NCBI RefSeq assembly: GCF_023276405.1
Contig: NZ_JALRMO010000001.1
Span: 3,162,001-3,226,000, forward strand
Source of the DNA: Paenibacillus hamazuiensis
GTDB lineage: Bacteria > Bacillota > Bacilli > Paenibacillales > NBRC-103111
Direction: 5' to 3'
DNA: 64,000 nt
This document shows positions 45,158 through 53,260 of this stretch, piece by piece. The notes under the pieces are model-generated. The model saw only the letters and a program-made list of their open reading frames with translations. It ran no database searches and had not been told where the DNA came from. Made by a program: the position numbers and the translations under genes. Numbering within the stretch: position 1 is the stretch's first letter; each line of letters begins with the position of its first letter.

Positions 45158-45610
45158 TTAACCGCAATTGCCGCTGCAGCTTCCTCCGCTGCTGCAGCCG
45201 CCGCCGGTGATCAGCTTGTTGCTCGGCACCTTGATCGAATCGGATACGGAACCGGCGATCATGCCGGATATCGTATAAAGCAGATCGTCCAAAGCTTCCT
45301 CCGCTTGCTTGAAACGGTTTACCGCCTCAATGCGGTCAAGCTCATCCTGGACGGCTTTTACCTGTTCCAGCGCCTCGTGGTAATTCGGGTGGTAATGCCC
45401 GAACCGCTGCGTTTCTTCGAACAGCTCTTTCTTTTTGGCGAACAGCTTGACCAGAGATTGCACTTCCGGATCGCTTTCGACCTTTTGCTTCCAGTATAAA
45501 TAATCCGCAACTTCGGCGGAACGATTGATCATATCCGCCACTTCGTAGGCCTGCAGCAATACGGCAGACATGTCCAAAGTGGCTGCTTCCATCACTGCCA
45601 CGGTAAGCAC
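45158..45610 (-). CDS. ricF: YlbF/RicF family regulator of RNase Y
   Basis: 150 residues. A long helical bundle (about 15-120, with RFGHYHPNYHEALEQV) is followed by a Gly/Ser/Cys tail, CSSGGSCSGNCG, giving C-x5-C-x3-C. In B. subtilis RicF (YlbF) acts with RicA and RicT as an iron-sulphur complex that directs RNase Y and affects competence, biofilm and sporulation; the cysteine tail is the cluster ligand there. Start GTG 45610 has GGAAGG 5 nt upstream; ATG 45592 is an alternative. ricA and ricT are not in this window. Confidence 0.9.
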   Translation of the reverse strand: MLTVAVMEAATLDMSAVLLQAYEVADMINRSAEVADYLYWKQKVESDPEVQSLVKLFAKKKELFEETQRFGHYHPNYHEALEQVKAVQDELDRIEAVNRFKQAEEALDDLLYTISGMIAGSVSDSIKVPSNKLITGGGCSSGGSCSGNCG

Positions 45611-45675
45611 ACCGCCCTTCCTTTACAAGTGTTACTCTTCTACTATATCACATTCTTCCGGGCGATGGCGTATTA

Positions 45676-47697
45676 TTATTTATCATTTATGCCAGGGACG
45701 ATCAGTTTCATCTCGTCCCACTGCTCTGGTGCAAGCGTCAGCTCCCGGCCTTCCGGCGCATCGCTTCCGTCGCCGCCGACGGTCCCGTACAACAACCACG
45801 TGCCTCTCGTTTCCTGGATATGGCGCGGGATCAGCAGCGTGTCGCCGTTTTCCCTTCGCAGCTGCAGCGCCGTTTTCCACTCTATCGCTTTCTGGACGAG
45901 CTCCTTTCTGGTCGTCGGATGATACGAGCGGTAATCTTTCCACCACATGACCGGAATGTCCTGGAAGCTCGGGTACAAATCGCGGATGTCCGGAAGCTGG
46001 GGGGCCGGCTTGAAATATGCGGCCGGATCGCTGTGCAGCAGCAAGCCTTGACGGCCGCGGCTGTCCCGGGGGGCGTCGGATCGGCCGCTTCCCTCGTTCG
46101 CCGCTTCCTCGCGGCGCTCGGGCTGCCCCGGTCCTTTCACCGTCTTGGCCGGCAAGTAACCTGCATCCTTCAGCCATTTGTGCAGCCCGTCCGGATTGTC
46201 CGCCGATACCAGAAAATCACGAGGAGAAATTTTCTCCAGCACAAAACGCGCCGAATGCGGATGCGTTTCCAGTTCGCCGGCCGTCGCCTCGTCCCGGCAG
46301 CGCAGCAAAGTGACCTGCTCCAGCCGCACCTTGCCGTATTCGCTTCCCCACTCTTCGAGCGCGAGGCGAACGTTATCGGGTACGCCATACATCGCTTCGG
46401 CAGTTAAAAATTCGATGATGTCCCGAGCCGTCCGCCCTTGTTCCAGGGCGTAAATGATGCTTTCTTTCGTTAGTTTATACACCGCGGCATGGTCGTCCGT
46501 CTGCAGCTCCCCGATGCATTCGAGCTCCCAACGTACCGCATATGTTTCCGCCGGCGGGGCGACGATTTCGAAATCGGGCTGCACGTACAGCGTCGGATTA
46601 TGAGCGGACGGCTTACCGGTATCGGAAAACTCCGGCAAACCATAGCGACCGACGCTCCCCGGATGTTTGTCATCACCCGCTATCGGCTTAGTCGGCCAAT
46701 ATACTTCGCCCTCATCCGTTACTTCGAGAAAGCCTAAGCTGACACACGGGCGGACCCAAACGCGCATCCATTCATTCCAGGCGTCCGCCACCTTGCCTTC
46801 ATCTTTTTCAATATCGCGATGCACCATCCACCGTTTGATTTCATCCAGCGACAGCTTCTCCCGTTCCTTTTTTTGCTCCAAGGCAAAAATAAAATGGCTG
46901 AACAACACGGTCCCCCTCGACGTTACCGGTTTCCACCACCGGTAAAGCCGCCCGTTTTGCTCAGCCGCGGATAAGCCGATCCACCTCTTGACCTGATCCG
47001 GGCATAGGCTGTAACGGCCATCCACAGCTTCTATCAATCCGAAACGCAGAGCGGCGTCCAGTACGAGAGCGAGCGACGGGGCATACTGGTCCGCAAACGT
47101 ATAAGCAAAACCGGCCTCGCCCAATCCGTCATCCGACAATCGAAGCCGCTCGCCGAGCTTTTGCAGATGCTTCTTATGGATCATACCTTTTTGAGTTAAT
47201 GTCACTTCGTGTTTGGCTATATAAACGAGCAGCGAAAAGAGCGCATGGCCGATCCCCGGACGCGGAGCGGCCGCCTGCGCGAGCGCACCGCCTGATGATT
47301 CGGACGGGCCGAGCAGCAGCTGCTGACATAACCCCATCGTATCTTCCGGCAGCGCGTAGACGTGCTCCCCCCATGATTTGAGCATGCCGGCTACGAGCCC
47401 TTTGCGCAGCAGCAGCACAAAACCGACCTTCGCCTGCGCTCCGGTCAGCGCGGGAGCGCAGCATTTTTCCAGCTCGCTCCAAGTGAAAGGGTCGCTGCCG
47501 ATTCGTTTGACGATGGCTTCCAGCACCCGCCGTTCGAATCGTGACATCGCGTGATAGACGGCCTCCAGCAAGTCGGGCGACGTATATATTTCCTCCAGCG
47601 TATGGCCCCGCTTCAGCCATACGGACAGCGCTTCGTTCGCCTCTATGGCGCGGCGCAGCGAATCGGGCATCTGCTCCAGCATGTCGCTTGCATTCAT
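45676..47697 (-). CDS. Helicase-associated protein, partner of the XPB helicase
   Basis: 673 residues without helicase motifs. Its middle (about 393-500; LYVQPDFEIVAPP, then DIIEFLTAEAMYGVPDNVR and EYGKVRLEQV) resembles the N-terminal domain of the downstream-numbered XPB protein (IVQSDFSILLE, then EILEFLDANAKFGVPAHIR and RYGVVRMESV), the domain known as helicase conserved C-terminal domain 3. N-terminal helical repeats (1-350) and a charged, probably disordered linker (about 545-580) complete it. The ATG overlaps the XPB stop by 4 nt. Bacterial proteins of this kind have no settled role; fixed pairing with XPB suggests a DNA-repair complex, as Bax1 pairs with XPB in archaea. Confidence 0.8.
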   Translation of the reverse strand: MNASDMLEQMPDSLRRAIEANEALSVWLKRGHTLEEIYTSPDLLEAVYHAMSRFERRVLEAIVKRIGSDPFTWSELEKCCAPALTGAQAKVGFVLLLRKGLVAGMLKSWGEHVYALPEDTMGLCQQLLLGPSESSGGALAQAAAPRPGIGHALFSLLVYIAKHEVTLTQKGMIHKKHLQKLGERLRLSDDGLGEAGFAYTFADQYAPSLALVLDAALRFGLIEAVDGRYSLCPDQVKRWIGLSAAEQNGRLYRWWKPVTSRGTVLFSHFIFALEQKKEREKLSLDEIKRWMVHRDIEKDEGKVADAWNEWMRVWVRPCVSLGFLEVTDEGEVYWPTKPIAGDDKHPGSVGRYGLPEFSDTGKPSAHNPTLYVQPDFEIVAPPAETYAVRWELECIGELQTDDHAAVYKLTKESIIYALEQGRTARDIIEFLTAEAMYGVPDNVRLALEEWGSEYGKVRLEQVTLLRCRDEATAGELETHPHSARFVLEKISPRDFLVSADNPDGLHKWLKDAGYLPAKTVKGPGQPERREEAANEGSGRSDAPRDSRGRQGLLLHSDPAAYFKPAPQLPDIRDLYPSFQDIPVMWWKDYRSYHPTTRKELVQKAIEWKTALQLRRENGDTLLIPRHIQETRGTWLLYGTVGGDGSDAPEGRELTLAPEQWDEMKLIVPGINDK

Positions 47698-49394
47698 ACC
47701 GAAAGCTCCTCCTTCCCAAGGTTCAATTCGACCTTTTCCACCCGGTACTTGTACCCCTGCTCGACCAGGAACAGCTGCCGGTTCATTGCAAACTGCTCCT
47801 CCTTCGTATCGCCGGAAACGACCGTATAGAAGAAAGCTTCATTGCGATCGGCCTTCGGCCGCAATATTCTGCCGAGCCGCTGCGCCTCCTCCTGGCGCGA
47901 ACCGTAGCTGCCCGATACCTGGATGGCCAGGCTCGCGTCCGGCAGGTCGACGGCAAAATTCGCGACCTTGGATACGACCAAGGTTTGCAGTTCTCCGCTG
48001 CGGTAGCGGGCGTACAGCTGCTCCCGCTCCTCATGCGGGATTTCACCGCAAATGAGCGGAGCGCCGATCTCGGCCGAAATGAGCTTAAGCTGATCCAAAT
48101 ATTGGCCGATGATGATCGTTTGCTCCTGCGGATGCTTGTTCAGCAGCTTTTTCACGATCTCCAACTTGGCCGGGTTTTCCGAGGCGATGCGCATCTTCTG
48201 TTTTGCCTCGGCATGGACATAAGCTTTGCGCAGCGTTTCATCCATCGGCACGCGGATTTCCACGCATTCGACCGCCGCGATCCAGCCTTTCGTCTCCAGC
48301 TCCTTCCACGGCATTTCGTAACGTTTGGGCCCGACGAGTGAAAAGACATCCTCCTCGCGCCCGTCTTCGCGGACGAGCGTCGCCGTGAGCCCGAGCCGGC
48401 GTGTCGCCTGAATGCCTGCGGTAACGCGAAATACGGGGGCGGGAAGCAAATGCACCTCGTCGTATACGATAAGCCCCCAATCCCTTTTGCGGAACAGATC
48501 CATATGAACAAATTCGTCATCCGAAGATTTGCGATACGTCAAAATTTGATACGTGGCGATCGTGATCGGCCGGACCTCCCGCTTGTCGCCGCAGTATTCC
48601 CCGACCATATCCTCCGTGACGTCGGTTTTTTCCAAAATCTCTTTTTTCCACTGCCGTACGCTTGTCATATTGGTTGTCAAAATGAGCGTCGCACAGTTCA
48701 GCTTGCCCATCGCGGCTATGCCGATAACCGTTTTCCCTGCGCCGCAGGGCAATACAAGCACGCCGCTGCCCCCGTGATAGCTGCCTTCCTTGTAAAACGA
48801 TTCGACCGCCGAACGTTGGTAATCTCGAAGCCGGAAAGGCTTGCCAGCATCGGTCTCCTCCTTCAGGTTGATCGGCAGCTGCTCGCCCGGATGGTATCCG
48901 GCCACATCCTCCACCGGAAGCCCGAGCTTGATCAGCTCCTGCTTGAGAATACCCCGATAAACGGGTGAGAACCGCAGCGTTTTGTCGTCCACCTGGCACA
49001 ATCCGTAAGATTTTAACGATTTGTAGCGAACCATCTCCTTGATGACGTCTAGATCGTCGGATACGAGCACCAAATCTTCGCCGACGCTTTCCATGCGCAC
49101 CACTCCGTAACGGTCGACAAATCGCCGGATCTCTTCCCGGATGTGGGCGGGCACACCGAACTTCGCGTTCGCATCGAGAAATTCGAGAATTTCTTCGCAG
49201 ATCATCCCCGACGCCGCGGCATTCCACAGCGAGATCGATGACATCCGGTACGTGTGCAAATGCTCCGGCGACTTGACCAGATCGGCGAACCGGGCCAGCA
49301 TGCCGCGGGTTTCATCAAACTTGGGATGCCGCGTTTCCAGCAATATCGAAAAATCGCTCTGCACAATCAGCGGCTTCTCCGGGTTGTAAGACAT
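47694..49394 (-). CDS. XPB/Ssl2-type DNA repair helicase
   Basis: 566 residues from ATG 49394 (GGAGGATG 5-8 nt upstream). An N-terminal damage-recognition-like domain (about 1-125) precedes the SF2 core: LPCGAGKTVIGIAAMG (Walker A), IVYDEVHLLPAP (DEVH), LTATLVREDGREEDVF including the RED motif typical of XPB, IIIGQYLDQL, and YGSRQEEAQRLGRILRPK (motif VI). XPB is the 3'-5' opening helicase of eukaryotic TFIIH; bacterial versions open DNA for repair. It is first in a two-gene operon with the helicase-associated protein. Confidence 0.93.
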   Translation of the reverse strand: MSYNPEKPLIVQSDFSILLETRHPKFDETRGMLARFADLVKSPEHLHTYRMSSISLWNAAASGMICEEILEFLDANAKFGVPAHIREEIRRFVDRYGVVRMESVGEDLVLVSDDLDVIKEMVRYKSLKSYGLCQVDDKTLRFSPVYRGILKQELIKLGLPVEDVAGYHPGEQLPINLKEETDAGKPFRLRDYQRSAVESFYKEGSYHGGSGVLVLPCGAGKTVIGIAAMGKLNCATLILTTNMTSVRQWKKEILEKTDVTEDMVGEYCGDKREVRPITIATYQILTYRKSSDDEFVHMDLFRKRDWGLIVYDEVHLLPAPVFRVTAGIQATRRLGLTATLVREDGREEDVFSLVGPKRYEMPWKELETKGWIAAVECVEIRVPMDETLRKAYVHAEAKQKMRIASENPAKLEIVKKLLNKHPQEQTIIIGQYLDQLKLISAEIGAPLICGEIPHEEREQLYARYRSGELQTLVVSKVANFAVDLPDASLAIQVSGSYGSRQEEAQRLGRILRPKADRNEAFFYTVVSGDTKEEQFAMNRQLFLVEQGYKYRVEKVELNLGKEELSV

Positions 49395-49461
49395 GATCGC
49401 ATCCTCCACAATAACAGTTATTTACTAGTATGAAAGGAACGGCGCATCTTTAAACATCTTC

Positions 49462-49490
49462 TTTACTTCAAGGCGGGCGGATCCTACAAT
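49462..49490 (+). promoter_or_regulatory. Sigma-A promoter of the nuclease lipoprotein gene
   Basis: TTTACT, 17-nt spacer, TACAAT, 34 nt before the ATG at 49525. Confidence 0.6.
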
Positions 49491-49524
49491 GGTAAAGGAA
49501 TGATAAGCGCATGGAGGATTTGGC

Positions 49525-50049
49525 ATGAAAAAATGGATTTTTTGCTTGGCGCTGTTATGGCTCGTCGGTTGTTCGGCCGGTTCGGGCGCGGCGGGAGACG
49601 CTTTCGTCTCGGAAATACTTAAGGTTTACCCCGAGTTAAAAAACCACAAGTATACGACTGCGGAAGTCAAGCGAGTGGTGGACGGTGATACGTTTGAGAC
49701 CAAAAACGGGGAAAAGGTGAGGTTGATCGGAGTGAACACACCGGAAACGGTAAAGCCGAACAGCCCTGTCGAAAAATTCGGCAAAGAAGCGAGTGACTTC
49801 ACCAAGAAGCAGTTGACCGGCAAAACCGTCTATATGTTCAAGGATACGGGCGATACGGATAAATACGGCAGATTGCTGCGTTACGTGTTCCTCCAAGGAG
49901 AAACGACGATGTTTAACGAAGTGCTGGTCAGGGAAGGCTACGCGAATACGATGTCCGTTCCGCCGAACGTGATGTTTCAGGACAAATTCGTCAAGCTCGA
50001 GCGCGAGGCGCGAAGCGGCAAAAAAGGGCTTTGGGGGGCTACACCGTAG
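49525..50049 (+). CDS. Thermonuclease (SNase) family lipoprotein
   Basis: 174 residues. A lipoprotein signal ends in LWLVGC with the lipidated Cys16, so the enzyme is anchored outside the membrane. The staphylococcal-nuclease fold follows (about 42-174) with catalytic and calcium residues D53 (VVDGDTF), R66 and E74 (RLIGVNTPE) and R116 (YGRLLRY). It should cut extracellular DNA or RNA for nutrient uptake or matrix remodelling. GGAGGATTTGGC precedes the ATG. It is divergent from the XPB operon. Confidence 0.93.
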   Translation: MKKWIFCLALLWLVGCSAGSGAAGDAFVSEILKVYPELKNHKYTTAEVKRVVDGDTFETKNGEKVRLIGVNTPETVKPNSPVEKFGKEASDFTKKQLTGKTVYMFKDTGDTDKYGRLLRYVFLQGETTMFNEVLVREGYANTMSVPPNVMFQDKFVKLEREARSGKKGLWGATP

Positions 50050-50262
50050 AATCATTGCCCCTTAACAGGATGATAAAGCGTCCCAATGGGGGGATGAAAC
50101 ATACGAGCGTCGGCAATCCCACCAACGGAGGGGGACTCCGGACTTCCGTAGCCGGCTTTGCTCCGCAAAGCCCTTAAGGCGCTCGGGCACAATGTTGTCA
50201 GGTCAAGCCGGGCCATAGCGGACCTGTGGTTCGCTAAGTGTGTCAATTTTGGATATTTTCGA

Positions 50263-50430
50263 GAATTAGCGGAACTCAGATGCTCTATTTATCTGTTTCC
50301 CCACTACTCAAGTCATTTTTCACCGATTTAGCGCATCTCAGTTCCTCTATTTTTTCAATGTGCCCATTTATCCGAAAATAGCGAACGTAAGTTCCGCTAT
50401 TATTTAGCGAATAGCGAGATAAAAGTTCCT
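50263..50430. repeat. Array of AGTTCC/TAGCG units
   Basis: Four degenerate units about 55-65 bp apart near 50266, 50328, 50387 and 50404, sharing TAGCG-N5-10-CAGTTCCTCTATT-type cores. The unit at 50387-50403 is itself a hairpin (AATAGCG/CGCTATT). Relatives occur at 38553 and 38599. Confidence 0.7.
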
Positions 50431-50483
50431 ATGTCGTTAGGTATGTCAGGTTTGGGCTCACGATCCGTGCGGAATGCGTTAAC

Positions 50484-50655
50484 TGGCCCTGGACTGCCCG
50501 AATGGTGTATATCTGACAAGGATTTTTTTACCTTTCGGATAAACATCCTCTGCCTGACACGCTGTACTTTTGAGCGGATGCAGGAGTCGGTACGTGCCTC
50601 TTGCCCGCGTTTGTCCGGCAAGTTTCGGCTGACGCCGAATTTGTGCCCGACACGC
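50484..50655 (+). repeat. Paired-hairpin module, copy D (head reduced)
   Basis: Only GGCCCTGGACTGCCCG remains of the head. Hairpin 50514-50559 (TGAC..GGAT/ATCC..GACA) and hairpin 50612-50652 (TGTCCGGCA..GCCGAA) follow, with the spacer GTACTTTTGAGCGGATG and CGTGCCTCTTGCCCGCG between them. Confidence 0.7.
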
Positions 50656-50703
50656 ATACGACGGGTGGTCGGTTCTCCTATCGACAATTTCCCTAATACG
50701 GTC

Positions 50704-50738
50704 AAAAGCCTTGGATCCCTTTGGGAACCAAGGCTTTT
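50704..50738 (-). terminator. Terminator of the Gfo/Idh/MocA gene
   Basis: AAAGCCTTGG/CCAAGGCTTT stem with TCCC/GGGA at the apex; T-runs on both sides. Confidence 0.88.
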
Positions 50739-50747
50739 TTGAATCGT

Positions 50748-51911
50748 TTAGTGAGTACCTGCGACATCCATGTCTACTTTTTTCACTTCTTTTTGGAAGG
50801 TCGAATTTTTGATGCGCTCCTGCAGCTTTTCGTAGTACAGGTCTTCGTTGATCGGCAGGTCGACCCAGTTGTCAATCCATGTGGACAGATGAATTGCGTT
50901 GGAGATCGTCAGCCCCTTGATGCCTTCTTCTCCCGGAGCGAGCAGCTTGGCGCCTTTCAGGATCGCGTCGACGAAGTTTTGCGTAATGCCGAGATGCTGG
51001 GACCCTTCCGATTTGGCAATCGGAATTTCACATTTCCAGCATTCCGGAGATCCGAAGCCGCCTTTGTAAGTCGCGTTGAACTCGGATTCCGGCACGCGCA
51101 GACGGTAAAACGTCATTTGGCCTTCTTCGATCGTAATTTTGCCGCGGTCTCCCGACACCTCGAAGCGGTTCGTTCCCGGAGCTTCGCCGGTTGTCGTGAT
51201 GAACACGCCCGTGGCGCCGTTTTCGTATTCGACATAAGCGGTCACGTCGTCTTCCACCTCGATGTTGCGCCATTTGCCGAAATGGCAGAACGCCCGGACA
51301 CGCTTCGGCATAAGACCGGTCGTCCACTGCCACAAGTCGAGCTGATGCGGGTCCTGGTTGATCAGCACGCCGCCGCCTTCTCCAGCCCACGTTGCGCGCC
51401 AGCCGCCGGAATCGTAGTAGCTTTGCGAGCGATACCAGTTCGTAATGATCCAGTTCGTGCGGCGAATTTCCCCGAGCTCGCCGGAGGAAATCAGATCGCG
51501 CAGCTTCTGATACAGCGGATTTGTGCGCTGGTTATACATGATGCCGAACACTTTATCCGACTTGGCGGCCGCTTCGTTCATTTCGCGCACCTGCTTCGTG
51601 TAAACCCCGGCCGGTTTTTCCACAAGCACATGATAGCCATGCTGGAAACCTTCGATCGCAAGCGGAGGATGATCGTAGTGCGGAGTTGCGATAAGAACGG
51701 CATCAAACGCGCGCGACGCCCAAAACTTTTCCAGATTATCGAAAAGCTGAATTTGATCGCCGTAATTTTCCTTAACCCACTCCAAACGGGAAGCGTCTGT
51801 GTCGCAAATCGCCGTCAACACGCCGCCTTTAACTTCATTGTTCATCAAATACTTCGTATGGCCTTTGCCCATGTTGCCGATACCGATAATACCGATTCTT
51901 ACCTGGCTCAT
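50748..51911 (-). CDS. Gfo/Idh/MocA family oxidoreductase
   Basis: 387 residues from ATG 51911 (GGAGG upstream; ATG 51923 abuts that site). N-terminal Rossmann NAD(P) domain with GIIGIGNMGKGH, the conserved EKPAG (VLVEKPAGVYTKQ), and a C-terminal substrate domain with GGGVLINQDPHQLDLWQW, where the His is the likely catalytic residue. Such enzymes oxidise sugars, inositols or related alcohols. The substrate is not predictable by eye. It follows an AraC-type regulator; a strong promoter (51979-52007) with a LacI/CcpA-like operator (51958-51975) lies in front. Confidence 0.93.
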   Translation of the reverse strand: MSQVRIGIIGIGNMGKGHTKYLMNNEVKGGVLTAICDTDASRLEWVKENYGDQIQLFDNLEKFWASRAFDAVLIATPHYDHPPLAIEGFQHGYHVLVEKPAGVYTKQVREMNEAAAKSDKVFGIMYNQRTNPLYQKLRDLISSGELGEIRRTNWIITNWYRSQSYYDSGGWRATWAGEGGGVLINQDPHQLDLWQWTTGLMPKRVRAFCHFGKWRNIEVEDDVTAYVEYENGATGVFITTTGEAPGTNRFEVSGDRGKITIEEGQMTFYRLRVPESEFNATYKGGFGSPECWKCEIPIAKSEGSQHLGITQNFVDAILKGAKLLAPGEEGIKGLTISNAIHLSTWIDNWVDLPINEDLYYEKLQERIKNSTFQKEVKKVDMDVAGTH

Positions 51912-51957
51912 GTTTTGTACCATCCTCCCTAAAGCTGGATTCTAACAAATTTGTCCC

Positions 51958-51975
51958 TTAGAAAACGCTTCCTAA
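51958..51975. promoter_or_regulatory. LacI/CcpA-type operator
   Basis: The 18-bp stretch TTAGAAAACGCTTCCTAA is an imperfect palindrome around CG (14 of 18 positions symmetric). It starts 3 nt after the -10 box of the 51979-52007 promoter, a position for repression. Confidence 0.55.
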
Positions 51976-51978
51976 TCC

Positions 51979-52007
51979 ATTATATGATGCACACGTGTTC
52001 AAGACAA
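51979..52007 (-). promoter_or_regulatory. Sigma-A promoter of the Gfo/Idh/MocA gene
   Basis: TTGTCT, 17-nt spacer, consensus TATAAT on the minus strand. Confidence 0.75.
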
Positions 52008-52076
52008 TCTAATCTTATCACAGCGATTACCGCGGCTCTTTATTTTCATTAACCAATCGGTCCGCGTATTTGACTA

Positions 52077-52925
52077 TCATTGTTGTTTTTTCATTTGTTT
52101 GCGAAACTGCTCGGGCGTACACCCAACCTGAGCTTTGAACATACGGCTGAAGTGGGCCAAATGCTTGAATCCGACCTGGTAACACGCCTCCGTTACGGAC
52201 ATCTCCTTGTTCATTAAAAACAAGATTTTCGCTTGGTTGATCCGCAGCTGATACAGGTAATCGAAAATCGTTACGCCTGTTACATCCTTGAAAATTTTCG
52301 ACAAATAATATTTGCTTAAGTGCATATGCCGCTCGAGTTGCTCCATGTGCAAATCTTCATTATAGTGGCTTTCGACAAAAGAAATGATATTTTGCACGTG
52401 TTTTTCTTTGTCGGACGGAAATTCCGGCCGTTCTTCCAAAGGCTTTTGGCAGTATTGATAGATGAAATAAAGCAAATCGATGAAAGCGAGCCGAAAACGA
52501 TTAAATTCGATCGTCTCCTTCGGCGGATTCCACCGGTCCATTCGCGCAAGTATCTCTTCCAGCTCCGTTTTATCTTCACCCCTCAGCTGAATGCGGTAAT
52601 TCCGCAAATCCTGAAAAGGTTTTAAAATGTTTACGGTGTGGGACATTTCCAAAAACGGCTGCACGTAAGCCGGATCAAAATGAATGATCGATCGGTGATA
52701 TTCGGTTTCCGTGTCGACATTCGCGCAATGCAGCGTCATGCCGTTCATGATGATCAAGTCGCCCGGTGAAAGAACGTAAATTTTATCACCGATCAAATAG
52801 TTGCATCTGCCGCCATGAAAATAATAAATCTCATAAACGTTATGAGAATGAAATACGCCTTGAATCGGTTTGCGGTTGCTGTACGACATATGAAACGGAT
52901 TGGTCGGAAGCGTTGCGAGTTCCAT
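52077..52925 (-). CDS. AraC-family transcriptional regulator
   Basis: 282 residues from ATG 52925, preceded by AAAGGAGATGGATTC; the frame extends to 52994 without a ribosome site. N-terminal cupin-like ligand domain (FHSHNVYEIYYFHGG and LSPGDLIIMN) and C-terminal pair of helix-turn-helices (LERHMHLSKYYLSKIFKDVT, then VTEACYQVGFKHLAHFSRMF). It probably binds a sugar and controls the adjacent dehydrogenase gene, 166 nt downstream on the same strand. Confidence 0.92.
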   Translation of the reverse strand: MELATLPTNPFHMSYSNRKPIQGVFHSHNVYEIYYFHGGRCNYLIGDKIYVLSPGDLIIMNGMTLHCANVDTETEYHRSIIHFDPAYVQPFLEMSHTVNILKPFQDLRNYRIQLRGEDKTELEEILARMDRWNPPKETIEFNRFRLAFIDLLYFIYQYCQKPLEERPEFPSDKEKHVQNIISFVESHYNEDLHMEQLERHMHLSKYYLSKIFKDVTGVTIFDYLYQLRINQAKILFLMNKEMSVTEACYQVGFKHLAHFSRMFKAQVGCTPEQFRKQMKKQQ

Positions 52926-53062
52926 GAATCCATCTCCTTTAAATTTACCGGGCATTCTACATATCATCATATAGGAATTTTGATGTGAAGTCATCCCCCA
53001 TACGGCGCCCCCCTAAACAAGATGACAGAGCGTCACAATAAGATATGAAAATGTTCGAGCGG

Positions 53063-53093
53063 TTCACGGTTTAAACTCTGTTTAAACCGTGAA
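53063..53093. terminator. Perfect 14-bp hairpin, terminator-like
   Basis: TTCACGGTTTAAAC / GTTTAAACCGTGAA with a 3-nt loop and TTCTTTTT after it on the plus strand. No plus-strand gene lies upstream, so its role is unclear; it may flank the IS110 insertion. Confidence 0.6.
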
Positions 53094-53100
53094 TTCTTTT

Positions 53101-53260
53101 TACTACACAGTGCAGGTAAGTCGCCGGGATTTTGAGTGTACGACCTCGCCCCCTAAACTGACTTACCACACCCTGAGAACAAATCTTTGTCGCCACGAGC
53201 ACACCCATCAAATTTCGGTCTGGGAGGGTGTTGGTAGCCTGTGTAGAAAGGATGATCTAT
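53101..53260 (+). ncRNA. Candidate bridge RNA in the IS110 left end
   Basis: Two stem-loops precede the transposase: GGTAAGTC (53115) with GACTTACC (53160) around a 37-nt partly paired loop, and ACACCC (53201) with GGGTGT (53226) around a 19-nt loop. IS110-subgroup elements encode a bridge RNA of about 180 nt here, with loops that pair to target and donor DNA. Loop pairing could not be tested because the ends are not fixed. Confidence 0.5.

Larger units (their letters stand above)
50050..50747. other. Intergenic region with several dispersed repeats
   Basis: About 700 bp without a gene. In order: a unit also found at 53010 (50058-50116), a truncated GC-rich head (50108-50190), four AGTTCC-type units (50263-50430), and a headless paired-hairpin module (50484-50655), closing with the terminator 50704-50738. 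Confidence 0.75.
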
